A stretch of DNA of 64,000 nt from Streptomyces lomondensis (GCF_014651035.1 NZ_BMWC01000006.1:1-64000), one strand, 5' to 3'. Counted from the first letter of the stretch, positions 20,792 to 29,283 are shown. Notes: generated by a model from the sequence alone, not told the origin. Program-made: numbers and translations.

Positions 20792-23700
20792 CGACCGTCC
20801 CCCTCTGTCGTTCCTTGTCGTGCTGCGCCGCTGTGGGCCGAGTCGCCCGCGGCGTTCTCCTCGCGGCCGCGCTGCCAGCCGCGCTGGAGCGAGGCCATCC
20901 GGCTGCGTACTTCCTCGGCGTCGCGTTCTGCGGGCTCGGCCTTGGCCTCGGTACGAGGCTCGGGACCCCGCTTCAGCTGCGGGGCCAGGTTGGCCTGCCG
21001 AACGCGCCGGGGCAGCGGCGCGGAGCCGGAGCGAGGCGCTTGTGGTGCGGAGCGGGGGTCGTCCCCCCGCCGTGCCGGGCCGGTCTCCGGGCGCGCGGCG
21101 CCGGAGTCGGCCTCGTGGTGTGTGGGCCCGCCGGGCATCTCCGGGGCGGGGCCGGAGAAGCGGCCGGGGGCGTCCGGGCCGCTCGAGGCGATCTCCGCGC
21201 GGCGGGACCGCTGGGGCAGAACGGGCGGCTCCGAGTGGTCGCTCGCGGCGCTGCCGGACGAGGCAGGGGATGCGCTGCGGTCCTCGGTGCGACCGCCCGC
21301 GCCGATGCCCCGGCGCGTGGACTCCGTGCCCCGGCGCCGGGCCGGCAGAGGCGGCGGTGCGTCCTGCTGCGACTCGCCGCCGGTCGCGGAGCCCTCGGTG
21401 CGGCGCCGCACCGGGAGCGGGGACGTGGGCTCCGGCCCGGGCCGGCCCGGGGCCCGGCCGCCCGTGGAGTCCTCACCCCGGCGCCGCGACGGGAGCGAGG
21501 AGGTGGCCCCCGGCTCCGCTCGGCCGGTGGCCGTGGTCTCCTCGTCGGTCTTCCCGCGCCGGGGGCGCTGCTCGGTGACGGGGCGCCCGTGCGAGCTGAC
21601 CAGCTTGGGGGCGTGGCGGCGGGACAGCGGGACGGGAGCGCTCAGGTCGTCCTCGGTGTCCGTGCGGTCGCGTGCGTCGCGGGAGCCGGCGGCAGGCTGG
21701 TGCGGGTCGGCGCGGCGGCCGGCCGTCTCGTCCTGGGAGCGGATGAGGGAGTGGCGCGGGCGGAACAGGCCGCCGTGCTCGCTGTCTTCGTCCTCGATGG
21801 CGCCGGGGAAGTCGTCGATGGCGTCCAGGTCGACAGGGGCCTCCAGCTCGACCGGTCCGTCCAGGAGCGAGGCCGGCAGGCCGGGCCGTTGGGCGGACGC
21901 CTGGGAGAGTGCGGCGCGGCGGTTGTCCTGCGGCTCGCTCTCCTTGGCCAGCTGGGGGCGGTCGAGGCGGAACCCGAGGCCGTTGGTGTCCGGGACGTCG
22001 TCCGTCAGCAGCGCGTCGGGGATGAAGACGACGGCGGTCGTGCCTCCGTACGGGGAGGGCTGGAGGGAGACCCGGACATTCTGTCGCTGGGCGAGACGGC
22101 TGACCACGAACAGGCCGAGCCGGTCGGTGTCGGACAGTTCGAACTCCGGCGTCTCGGCGAGCCGGAGGTTGGCGTCCAGGAGGGCCTCGGCCGCCATACC
22201 GAGGCCGCGGTCGTGGATCTCGAGCGTGAAGCCGTTGGCGACCCGCTCGCCCAGGACCTGGACGGCGGTGTGCGGCGGCGAGAAGACCGTGGCGTTCTCC
22301 AGGAGTTCGGCCACGAGATGCGTGAGGTCGGCGACGGCCGGGCCGGTGACGGCGATGCGCGGCAGACGGCGGACCTCGATGCGCTCGTAGTCCTCGACCT
22401 CGGCGACGGCGGCGCGTACGACGTCCATGAGCTGGACGGGCTTGCGCCACTGGCGGGAGGGAGCGGCGCCGGAGAGGATCACGAGGCCCTCGGCGTGCCG
22501 GCGCATGCGGGTGGTCAGGTGGTCGAGGCGGAACAGATCGGCGAGTTCCTCGGTGTCCTCGGTCCTGCGCTCCATGGCGTCGAGCAAGGTGAGCTGCTTG
22601 TGCAGCAGGACCTGGCTGCGGCGCGCGAGGTTGACGAAGACCTCGGAGACGCCGGCGCGCAGTTCGGCCTGTTTGACGGCGGCTTCGACAGCGGCGCGCT
22701 GGAGGGTGTTGAGGGCCTGGCCGACCTCGCCCATCTCGTTCTTGTCGTACTCCAGGCGCGGGACCTCGGTCTCGACGTCGACCTGCTCGCCCGCCGACAG
22801 ACGGCGCATCACGCTGGGCAGCCGCACTCCGGACGCCTCGTGGGCCTCCAGACGCAGCTGCCGCAGATCGCGGATGAGGGTGCGGCCGACGCGCACGGAG
22901 AGGAAGAGGGAGAGCAGGAGCGCGATCAGGCCGAGTGCGCCGGCGACGACCGCCTTGGCGATGACGCCGATGGCCACCGGGTGGACGCGGTCCTGGTAGC
23001 GGTCGTTGGCCTGGTCGTTCAGGGTGCCGAGTTCGTCGAGCACATTGCCGGCGGCGCTGTCCCAGCTCTTCGCGGTGACGCCGCGGGGCGTTCCGGCTCC
23101 GGAGTCGAGGGCCGCTTCCTCGGCCACCCGCAGCGGTGCGGAGGAGGCGTTCTTCCAGAAGCTCTCGTACCGGTCGCGCTCCGCGACGGGCAGCAGTTGG
23201 AGGTTGACGTCGTACAACAGCGTGCGCTGGGCCACGAGGTCGGAGATGTCACGCTCTTCGGCGTGGGAGATCCGGCCGACGATCAGGGCGGAACCGAGCA
23301 GGGCGTCCTCGCGGGAGAGCAGTTCCCGGGCCCGGGCGAGGTTGACCAGCGCGCGGTACTGCTTGTCCAGGTCCACGTTGTCGACCACGCGCAGGTTGGC
23401 GAGCAGGGCGTAGCACGGGTCGACCAGCCGGTTGTAGAGGTCGAGAGCCTGGGAGCGGTTGACGGTGCCGTCCTCGACGCTGCGGCGCAGCGACTCGATG
23501 CCGTCGAAGGCGTCCAGGACGGCGGTCAGCCGCTCGTCGGTGTCCTCGCCCATGGCGTCGCGCACGTCCGGGTTCCGGGCGTTCTCGCGGATGCTGCCGA
23601 CGGCCTTGTCGGTGGCGGTCCGGCTGTGCCGGAGCGCGGCGAGCCCCTCGGAGGCACGAGGGTCGGCGAGGTAGACGAGGGTCTGGCGGCGTTCCTCCTG

Positions 23701-23886
23701 GAGGACGCGGACGGTGTCCTCGACGGGGTAGCCGATCTTCTCCACCACGGACGACACGTTGAACAGGTCGCCCGCCTCACGCCCCGTGAGCACCGTGGCG
23801 AAGGCCCAGATCGCGGTCAGGGACACCAGCGGCACGAGAAGCAGCGCCACGATCTTCCGGCGGATGGACTTCCCGCGAAAGCGCAT
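20788..23886 (-). CDS. cvnA: Conservon sensor histidine kinase-like protein CvnA
   Basis: A 1032-residue membrane sensor. A first transmembrane helix lies at about 10-32, followed by an extracytoplasmic helical nitrate/nitrite-sensor-like region. A second helix (GVIAKAVVAGALGLIALLLS) lies near 310-330, then comes a HAMP-like linker. The dimerisation helix is RLDHLTTRMRRHAEG, and the ATPase domain shows the N box ELLENATVFSPP and G boxes DRGLGM and GLFVVSRLA. The last 350 or so residues are a low-complexity Arg/Pro/Ser/Glu-rich tail. As in other conservons there is no response regulator; signalling probably passes to CvnB-D. It heads the minus-strand operon and is divergent from the membrane-protein gene at 24308. 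Confidence 0.93.
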   Translation of the reverse strand: MRFRGKSIRRKIVALLLVPLVSLTAIWAFATVLTGREAGDLFNVSSVVEKIGYPVEDTVRVLQEERRQTLVYLADPRASEGLAALRHSRTATDKAVGSIRENARNPDVRDAMGEDTDERLTAVLDAFDGIESLRRSVEDGTVNRSQALDLYNRLVDPCYALLANLRVVDNVDLDKQYRALVNLARARELLSREDALLGSALIVGRISHAEERDISDLVAQRTLLYDVNLQLLPVAERDRYESFWKNASSAPLRVAEEAALDSGAGTPRGVTAKSWDSAAGNVLDELGTLNDQANDRYQDRVHPVAIGVIAKAVVAGALGLIALLLSLFLSVRVGRTLIRDLRQLRLEAHEASGVRLPSVMRRLSAGEQVDVETEVPRLEYDKNEMGEVGQALNTLQRAAVEAAVKQAELRAGVSEVFVNLARRSQVLLHKQLTLLDAMERRTEDTEELADLFRLDHLTTRMRRHAEGLVILSGAAPSRQWRKPVQLMDVVRAAVAEVEDYERIEVRRLPRIAVTGPAVADLTHLVAELLENATVFSPPHTAVQVLGERVANGFTLEIHDRGLGMAAEALLDANLRLAETPEFELSDTDRLGLFVVSRLAQRQNVRVSLQPSPYGGTTAVVFIPDALLTDDVPDTNGLGFRLDRPQLAKESEPQDNRRAALSQASAQRPGLPASLLDGPVELEAPVDLDAIDDFPGAIEDEDSEHGGLFRPRHSLIRSQDETAGRRADPHQPAAGSRDARDRTDTEDDLSAPVPLSRRHAPKLVSSHGRPVTEQRPRRGKTDEETTATGRAEPGATSSLPSRRRGEDSTGGRAPGRPGPEPTSPLPVRRRTEGSATGGESQQDAPPPLPARRRGTESTRRGIGAGGRTEDRSASPASSGSAASDHSEPPVLPQRSRRAEIASSGPDAPGRFSGPAPEMPGGPTHHEADSGAARPETGPARRGDDPRSAPQAPRSGSAPLPRRVRQANLAPQLKRGPEPRTEAKAEPAERDAEEVRSRMASLQRGWQRGREENAAGDSAHSGAARQGTTEGDGR

Positions 23887-24307
23887 GGCCTCCCCCAGCT
23901 CGGGCCCCCGGACCTACCGGGGGTACACATGTGCGTCAACAAACGGCGCGAGCCTACTACCGACGCACAGGGAACTCGAAGACCGGTCCGGAAGGTGAAC
24001 TTCCGCGCCAGCCACGAGGCATAGGGAGTTGTCCGGTCATGGCGGGAGTTGTCTCCCCGAAACCGATGGTGAGCAGGCAGGCCAATCCCCCTGGTCGGCC
24101 AGGGCGGTTGGCTGAAATTTTTCGGTTCCTGGGAATCTTCCGGGTGGGTCGTTCGTCCTTCTCTACGGGAAACGGGGGCGGAATCGGCCACAGGAGCCGC
24201 ATCCCGCACCCGGGCGGCGTAAAACAGCGCAAGCCGGGCAGCCACTGGGGAGCACGGGTCTTCGGATGCGAGCGAGCGGTCTGCTGGCGGTGGGGAGTGA
24301 CACGTTG
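23887..24307. promoter_or_regulatory. Divergent promoter region of cvnA and the 24308 gene
   Basis: 421 bp between two divergent genes, clearly richer in A+T than its surroundings around 24110-24180. It contains a perfect 10-bp direct repeat, GGGAGTTGTC, at 24024-24033 and 24044-24053, exactly 20 bp apart, so both copies lie on one face of the helix. That spacing suggests a regulator binding site. I cannot assign definite -35/-10 boxes. Confidence 0.5.
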
Positions 24308-24892
24308 ATGGGCACGGCGGAGCGGCGCGGGGCGCCCAGGGCTGGTGGGGCGCAAGTGACGGGGCATCGGAATTCCGAGGCGACTGATCACGGCACTCCC
24401 GCTGCCGCGGCAGAGACCACAGCCGGCGAGACGGAAGTCCCGGCTCAGGCAAGGGAGGTACCGGCTCACGAGGTGGGCCGTGACATACGTGAGCAGCAGC
24501 ACTACCGGCCCCTGTGGGTCGAGGAGCCGGCGCGGCGGCGCCGGTTGCCGGACCCGGTACGGACGGCGGCGGTGCGGGCGGTCCTGCTCATCGCGGTGAC
24601 GCTGATTCAGGCGATGGTGGCGTTCCTGTGCACGATGGCCGGGTCCTGGCTGGCGTTCCCCATGGTGATCAGCAGTGTGGTCAGCACGATCGTGGCCACC
24701 TGGGGAGCGCTCGACGTGTGGGTGACGCGTCAGGTCTGGAACCAGCGCAACGGCGTGGTGTCCATGCCGAGCAGCACGGCACGGGCACTGCGCCGCGAGC
24801 GGCGCCGGGCCCGACGTCAGGCACGCGCTGCCGAGCGGGCGCAGGAGCGGATACGCCGGCGGGGCGGGGCCGGGCAGTTGTCCCACCCGTAA
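24308..24892 (+). CDS. Small integral membrane protein, unknown function
   Basis: A 194-residue protein in three parts: an acidic, Ala-rich N-terminal tail of about 80 residues, two closely spaced membrane helices (AVLLIAVTLIQAMVAFLCTM and FPMVISSVVSTIVATWGALD), and a very basic C-terminal tail rich in Arg (RRERRRARRQ) that may be helical and touch nucleic acid or phospholipid. The start ATG 24308 has GGGGAG 10 nt upstream; an ATG at 24266 is possible but has no binding site. It is divergent from cvnA. The last sense codon and the stop are the first bases of a 20-bp tandem repeat array. I do not recognise the family. Confidence 0.8.
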   Translation: MGTAERRGAPRAGGAQVTGHRNSEATDHGTPAAAAETTAGETEVPAQAREVPAHEVGRDIREQQHYRPLWVEEPARRRRLPDPVRTAAVRAVLLIAVTLIQAMVAFLCTMAGSWLAFPMVISSVVSTIVATWGALDVWVTRQVWNQRNGVVSMPSSTARALRRERRRARRQARAAERAQERIRRRGGAGQLSHP

Positions 24893-25026
24893 GGAAGCCA
24901 CGCGATCCGTAAGAAAATTGCGCCATCCGTAAGGAAGCCATGCCATTCGTAAGGAAGTTGCCCCAGCCGTAAAGAAGGTGTGCCGTCCATAACGATGGCG
25001 CCCCAGTTGTAAGGAAGGTGTGGCGA
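24887..25026. repeat. 20-bp tandem repeat array, seven copies
   Basis: Seven adjacent imperfect units of exactly 20 bp, with consensus close to CCGTAAGGAAGNNGCGCCAT. Units start at 24887, 24907, 24927, 24947, 24967, 24987 and 25007. The block CGTAAGGAAG is the best kept part. The array begins in the last codon and stop of the membrane-protein gene and ends 73 bp before the end of the ferredoxin reductase gene. The period is not a multiple of three, which argues against coding. There are no spacers, so it is not a CRISPR. Confidence 0.9.
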
Positions 25027-25098
25027 GGGGTCTGTCGAGGCGCCCGGAGCAGAACCAGGCACTCGGCCGATCCCGAGCCGCGTCCCTCTCATGGGTGA

Positions 25099-26289
25099 TC
25101 ATGGGGTGACGGACGGCATTCGCTTCTCCCCGGCGTCCCTGGCGAGTTCGCGTCTCGCCCGCATGAACGGGCGCGGGCGGTCCACGGCGAGCACCGCGGT
25201 CGTACGGCCGTCCCGCTCGTAGCGGGCGAGGAATCCGCCCTCGGCGGGTGCGCCGTCGGAGAGCCCGCCCTCGGTGATGCGGACGGTGTCGTCGTCCCGG
25301 CACCGGCCGGCGAACTGGATGCGGGCGCCGTACTGGTCGGACCAGAAGTAGGGCAGCGCGTCCGCGGTCTCGACGGTGCGTCCGGCGAGCAGGTTGGTCA
25401 CGGCGATGCGGGGCTGCAGGGTGGCGGACGTCCAGTGCTCGGCGCGGTGGCCGCCGACACTGGCCACGTCGCCGACGGCGACCACCTGCGGCAGGGCCGT
25501 CACACAGCCGTCGTCGCACAGGACGCCGTCGCGCACGGCCAGGGGGGAACCGACCAGCCAGGCGGTGTTGGGGACGGCACCGATTCCGACGATCACGGTG
25601 TCGGCGGGGAGGGTGCGGCCGTCGGTGAGATCCACGCCGGTCACCGTCGCGGTGCCCCGCAGGCCGGCCACGCCGGTGCCGGTGACGAGGTCCACACCGC
25701 CACGGCGGTGCAGTGCGGCGCACACGGCGGCCATGTCGGCGCCGAGTTGGGGCACGAGAGGCAGCGGGGCGGCCTCGACGACGGTGACGGCGTGGCCGAG
25801 GGAGGAGCAGGACGACGCGGTCTCGGCGCCGATGAAGCCGCCGCCGATGACGACGACGCGGCGCGGGCCCCGGGCGAGTTCCTCGCGCAGGGCCAGGGCG
25901 TCGTCGAGGGTACGGAGCGTGTGCACGCCGGCGAGGCTGTCGCCGGGCAGGCGGCGGGCCGAGGCGCCCGTGGCGATGACGAGGCCGTCGGTGGACACGG
26001 TGCGGCCGTCGTCCAGCAGGACGGTGCGGGCCCGGGCGTCGAGGGCGCGGACCCGGACGCCGAGGAGCCACTCGGCGTCGAGCTCGGCGGTCTCCTCGGC
26101 GTCGGTGAGGGCGAGTCGGGCCTCGTCGGCGCGGCCGGTGAGGAAGTCCTTGGAGAGAGGAGGCCGGTCGTAGGGGTGGTGGGGTTCGTCGCCAACGATC
26201 ACCAGACGCCCGTCGTAGCCCTGGGCGCGCAGTTCCCGGGCGGTGTACAGGCCGGAGAGCGAGGCACCGACGATGGTCACGGTTCGCAT
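25099..26289 (-). CDS. NAD(P)H-dependent ferredoxin reductase (FAD)
   Basis: A 396-residue pyridine nucleotide-disulphide-type flavoprotein of the ferredoxin/rubredoxin reductase group. The FAD site is VTIVGASLSGLYTARELR at the N-terminus, followed by YDRPPLSK. The NAD(P) site is VVVIGGGFIGAETA near residue 145. The second FAD motif is VVAVGDVAS. A reductase C-terminal domain starts near YFWSDQYG. It should pass electrons from NAD(P)H to the small Rieske ferredoxin encoded just upstream, and from there possibly to the Rieske oxygenase at 32447. The gene is flanked by two different tandem repeat arrays. The gap to the upstream gene is 211 bp. Confidence 0.9.
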   Translation of the reverse strand: MRTVTIVGASLSGLYTARELRAQGYDGRLVIVGDEPHHPYDRPPLSKDFLTGRADEARLALTDAEETAELDAEWLLGVRVRALDARARTVLLDDGRTVSTDGLVIATGASARRLPGDSLAGVHTLRTLDDALALREELARGPRRVVVIGGGFIGAETASSCSSLGHAVTVVEAAPLPLVPQLGADMAAVCAALHRRGGVDLVTGTGVAGLRGTATVTGVDLTDGRTLPADTVIVGIGAVPNTAWLVGSPLAVRDGVLCDDGCVTALPQVVAVGDVASVGGHRAEHWTSATLQPRIAVTNLLAGRTVETADALPYFWSDQYGARIQFAGRCRDDDTVRITEGGLSDGAPAEGGFLARYERDGRTTAVLAVDRPRPFMRARRELARDAGEKRMPSVTP

Positions 26290-26388
26290 GCGGGGTGCCT
26301 CCTCGGAACGTGCGGCGCACTTGCCTCACCGGTCGCGGGGCGCCCCCTCAGCAAGGTGGACGCACTGGCCACACCGGCCGGCGCGCCA

Positions 26389-26520
26389 CCGCGCATCGCC
26401 CTCAGGTGGCCGTCCACTCCTCCGCGCATCGCCCTCACGCGGCCGTCCACTCCCCCGAACATCGCCCCCACGCAGCCGTCCACTCCCCCGTGCATCGCCC
26501 TCACGCAGCCGTCCCCTCCT
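26389..26520. repeat. 33-bp tandem repeat, four copies
   Basis: Four contiguous 33-bp units starting at 26389, 26422, 26455 and 26488. Each contains CATCGCCC near its left end and GCCGTCCACTCC (once GCCGTCCCCTCC) at its right end. They fill most of the gap between the ferredoxin reductase start and the Rieske gene, and the last unit overlaps the final codons and stop of the Rieske gene. The unit is a multiple of three, so the stretch is open in several frames, but I see no gene in it. Confidence 0.88.
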
Positions 26521-26824
26521 CCGCCGCGAGGTGGACGTGGATGAGGCCGTCGTCGACGGTGACGCGGTGGGTGCGGACGGGGCGGCGCGCCGGAAGGCAG
26601 GTCGGCATGCCCGTGCGCAGGTCGAACGAGGCGGCGTGCAGCGGGCATTCGACCAGGGAGCCCTCCAGCCAGCCCTCGGAGAGAGAGGCGTCCTGGTGGG
26701 TGCAGGTGTCGTCGATGGCGTAGAGATCGCCGTCGTCGGTGTGGAACACGGCGACAGGCGGTGTCGTCTCGACGCGGACGGACTCACCCTTGGGGAGGTC
26801 TTCGAGGCGGCAGACGGGAATCAC
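26501..26824 (-). CDS. Rieske [2Fe-2S] ferredoxin
   Basis: A 107-residue stand-alone Rieske protein. The two cluster-binding boxes are complete: CTHQDA near residue 41 and CPLHAASFD near residue 60. Size and pattern match the ferredoxin components of aromatic-ring dioxygenases and NirD-like proteins. It starts at GTG 26824 with GAGAGGGGGG upstream. The partner reductase is encoded 211 bp downstream on the same strand, across a minisatellite that overlaps the stop. It probably shuttles electrons to an oxygenase; the nearest one is the betaine monooxygenase-type Rieske protein at 32447. Confidence 0.9.
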   Translation of the reverse strand: MIPVCRLEDLPKGESVRVETTPPVAVFHTDDGDLYAIDDTCTHQDASLSEGWLEGSLVECPLHAASFDLRTGMPTCLPARRPVRTHRVTVDDGLIHVHLAAEEGTAA

Positions 26825-27138
26825 GGGCCCCCCTCTCGGTCCGGGACGCGTGGCCCGGAGCCGTTCGGCCAGACTGTGGGCAGTTCAGGGAGTGCCGGGA
26901 CCGAGGCGGGCCCGGGCACGGAAAGGTGTTGGTGCACGTCGTCCGGCCCCGACGTCGGGGCCGACCCCTCTTCGGGTGGTCGTCCCCTTCCGAGATCCAG
27001 ACGCTTCGGTAACATGATGTTTCACATGGCGCATGAGCCAGCGCTATGCGCAACAGAATCCGGGCGGGGCGACCGTCGCGTCAAGGGTTTCCCGCAGATG
27101 CGGCCCAAACAGGGCCGACAGGTGGTGAGAGTTGAGCC
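26825..27138. promoter_or_regulatory. Divergent promoter region, Rieske ferredoxin / IclR regulator
   Basis: 314 bp separating two divergent genes. The right part is A+T enriched (27010-27060) and holds the IclR box described separately at 27017-27056. The left part (26830-26990) shows nothing definite beyond a short inverted repeat CCCCGACGTCGGGG near 26948. Confidence 0.5.
27017..27056 (+). promoter_or_regulatory. Candidate IclR operator, copy 1
   Basis: This 40-bp block matches a block at 28143-28182 without gaps at 27 of 40 positions. Matches are clustered at both ends: ATGTTYC followed by CAT.GCGCA on the left and an identical TGCGCAACAG on the right. Inside it GCGCAT (27029) and ATGCGC (27046) form an inverted repeat. 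It lies about 80 bp before the IclR start and could control both that gene and the divergent Rieske gene. Confidence 0.65.
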
Positions 27139-27969
27139 ATGACCCGCACGCAGAAGCAGTCCGACGGCGACGAGAACCCGACCGGGAGCACGGCGAAACA
27201 GGGCGGCAGAGGCGCGGCGAGCGCCGTGCAGTCGGTGGACCGCGCGGTGAGCGTGCTGGAGATCCTCGCCCGGCACGGTGAGGCGGGCGTCACCGAGATC
27301 GCGGACGAGCTGGACGTGCACAAGTCCACGGCGTTCCGGCTGCTCGGCGTCCTGGAGAACCGCGGCCTGGTGGCCCAGGCGAAGGACCGCGGCAAGTACT
27401 ACCTGGGCGCCGGCGTACTGCGCCTCGCGGGGGCGGCGGCAGTGCGGCTGGACGTCTCGCAGGAGGGTGTCCCGGTGTGCCGGGAACTCGCCGACGAGCT
27501 GGGCGAGACGGTCAACATCGCGGTCCTGGACGACGACGCGGCGGTCAACATCATGCAGGCCCGCGGCACGGCCTCCGTCACCGCGCAGAACTGGCTCGGC
27601 CGCCGCACCCCGCTGCACGCCACGTCCAGCGGCAAGGTGCTGCTCGCCCACCTGCCGCCCACCCTGCGCGAGGGCCTGCTGGCACGCCCGCTGCACCGCT
27701 TCACGGAGCGCACCGTCACGGTCGCGTCCATGCTGCGCGGCGAGTTGGACACCGTGGTGCAGCAGGGGTACGCGATCACGGTCGAGGAGCTGGAGATCGG
27801 GCTGGCGGCAGCGGCGTCGCCCGTCCGCGCGCACGACGGCAAGGTCATCGCGTCGCTCAGCGTCTCGGGACCGGTGTACCGGCTGAGCCCGGACCGGCTG
27901 CCGGAGGTGGCCAAGCGCACCGAGGCGGCGGCCGCCGAGTTGTCCCGCCGGATGGGCTACGGCTTCTGA
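27139..27969 (+). CDS. IclR family transcriptional regulator
   Basis: A 276-residue regulator. The winged helix is at about residues 30-90 (SVLEILARHGEAGVTEIADE, DVHKSTAFRLLGVLENRGL). The IclR effector domain follows, with GRRTPLHATSSGKVLLAHL and a C-terminal part containing AAAASPVRAHDGKVIASLS. The first 30 residues are a hydrophilic extension. It stands directly before the choline/betaine operon, and both it and the operon have the same 40-bp upstream box, so it most likely autoregulates and controls the operon in response to a pathway intermediate. The effector is unknown. A 17-bp-stem terminator isolates it from the operon. Confidence 0.92.
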   Translation: MTRTQKQSDGDENPTGSTAKQGGRGAASAVQSVDRAVSVLEILARHGEAGVTEIADELDVHKSTAFRLLGVLENRGLVAQAKDRGKYYLGAGVLRLAGAAAVRLDVSQEGVPVCRELADELGETVNIAVLDDDAAVNIMQARGTASVTAQNWLGRRTPLHATSSGKVLLAHLPPTLREGLLARPLHRFTERTVTVASMLRGELDTVVQQGYAITVEELEIGLAAAASPVRAHDGKVIASLSVSGPVYRLSPDRLPEVAKRTEAAAAELSRRMGYGF

Positions 27970-28004
27970 CGTAGCGCGGGCAGGTCGCCCGGAACGTAGG
28001 GCGC

Positions 28005-28043
28005 ACAGCGCGGGACCAGGGGAAATCCCTGGTCCCGCGCTGT
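28005..28043 (+). terminator. Strong terminator after the IclR gene
   Basis: A perfect 17-bp stem (ACAGCGCGGGACCAGGG and its complement) with a 5-nt loop GAAAT, followed by TGTGTGT. It starts 36 bp after the regulator stop. Confidence 0.92.
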
Positions 28044-28142
28044 TGTGTGTCCGGCGTGTTTCGCCCCTCCCGTGCCGTTTTCCAAGGGTTGACGCGAACC
28101 ATGACTCGCACCTCTTGACGGCTCCTCGGTGGCGTTCCCACT

Positions 28143-28182
28143 ATGTTCCTCATCGCGCAACCCATCGTGCATTGCGCAACAG
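28143..28182 (+). promoter_or_regulatory. Candidate IclR operator, copy 2 (operon promoter)
   Basis: Second copy of the 40-bp box found at 27017-27056. The same TGCGCAACAG ends it and GCGCA half-sites recur inside. It ends 15 bp before the GTG of the formaldehyde dehydrogenase gene, so it overlaps the likely transcription start or early leader, a good position for repression. Confidence 0.65.
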
Positions 28183-28197
28183 CAGAGGAGCCAGGTC

Positions 28198-29283
28198 GTG
28201 CCACATGAGGTCCGTGCCGTAGTCGCTGTCGAGAAGGGCGCACCCGTCGAGGTGCAGACGATCCTGGTTCCCGATCCCGGGCCCGGCGAGGTCCTCGTCG
28301 CCGTGCAGGCCTGCGGGGTCTGCCACACGGATCTGCACTACCGGGAGGGCGCGATCACCGAAGACTTCCCGTTCCTGCTGGGTCATGAGGCGGCCGGCAC
28401 GATCGAGGCCGTCGGCGCGGGTGTCACCGAGCTCAAGCCCGGCGACTACGTGGTGCTCGCCTGGCGTGCTCCGTGCGGCGGTTGCCGTTCCTGTCGCCGT
28501 GGCCGCCCCTGGTACTGCTTCGACTCCCGCAACGCCGCCCAGCCGATGACCCTGCTGGACGGCACACCGCTCACCAACGCCCTCGGCATCGGCGCCTTCG
28601 CCGAGAAGACGCTGGTCGCGGCGGGACAGGCGGTGAAGATCGACCCGGCCGCACGTCCCGAGGCGGCCGGCCTCATCGGCTGCGGCGTGATGGCCGGATA
28701 CGGCGCCGCCGTCAACACCGGCAACGTCGGCCGGGGCGACTCGGTCGCCGTCATCGGCTGCGGCGGCGTCGGCAACGCGGCGATCGCGGGCGCCTGCCTC
28801 AACGGCGCCATGAAGGTCATCGCCGTGGACATCGACGACAGGAAGCTCGACCAGGCCGAGAAGTTCGGCGCGACGCACACCGTCAACTCCCGGGGCACGG
28901 ACCCGGTCGAGGCGGTGCGGGAACTCACCGGCGGCTTCGGTGTCGACATCGCCATCGACGCCGTGGGCCGCCCCGAGACCTTCCAACAGGCCTTCTACAT
29001 GCGCGATCACGCGGGTCTGCTGGTCCAGGTCGGCGTGCCCTCCCCTGAGATGAAGGTCGAACTGCCGCTGATCGACGTGTTCTCGCGGGGCGGCGCGATC
29101 AAGTCGTCCTGGTACGGCGACTGTCTGCCGAGCCGCGACTTCCCGTTCCTGATCGACCAGTACCTGTACGGGCTGCTGGACCTGAACGCGTTCGTCAGCG
29201 AGACGATCCCGCTGGACCAGGTGGAAGGGGCGTTCGCGAAGATGCACCGGGGTGAGGTGCTGCGCTCGGTGGTCGTCCTGTGA
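28198..29283 (+). CDS. S-(hydroxymethyl)mycothiol dehydrogenase (formaldehyde detoxification)
   Basis: A 361-residue zinc alcohol dehydrogenase of the mycothiol-dependent formaldehyde dehydrogenase type, which oxidises the mycothiol-formaldehyde adduct with NAD. Catalytic zinc ligands lie in CGVCHTDLHY and GHEAAG. The structural zinc cysteines are in CGGCRSCRRGRPWYC. The nucleotide site is VAVIGCGGVGNAAI. The GTG at 28198 follows AGAGGAGCCAGGTC. It heads the operon and overlaps the next gene by 4 bp. Its presence here makes sense because betaine and dimethylglycine demethylation release formaldehyde. The name mscR is used for such genes, but I leave the symbol open. Confidence 0.9.
   Translation: MPHEVRAVVAVEKGAPVEVQTILVPDPGPGEVLVAVQACGVCHTDLHYREGAITEDFPFLLGHEAAGTIEAVGAGVTELKPGDYVVLAWRAPCGGCRSCRRGRPWYCFDSRNAAQPMTLLDGTPLTNALGIGAFAEKTLVAAGQAVKIDPAARPEAAGLIGCGVMAGYGAAVNTGNVGRGDSVAVIGCGGVGNAAIAGACLNGAMKVIAVDIDDRKLDQAEKFGATHTVNSRGTDPVEAVRELTGGFGVDIAIDAVGRPETFQQAFYMRDHAGLLVQVGVPSPEMKVELPLIDVFSRGGAIKSSWYGDCLPSRDFPFLIDQYLYGLLDLNAFVSETIPLDQVEGAFAKMHRGEVLRSVVVL

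Noticed and set aside
24887..25026. CRISPR array
   Set aside because: Repeats are directly adjacent without spacers, imperfect, and no cas gene is nearby.
26243..27142. Open frames reading through the 33-bp repeats
   Set aside because: They run antisense to the Rieske gene or through its promoter; the apparent peptide repeat only mirrors the DNA repeat.
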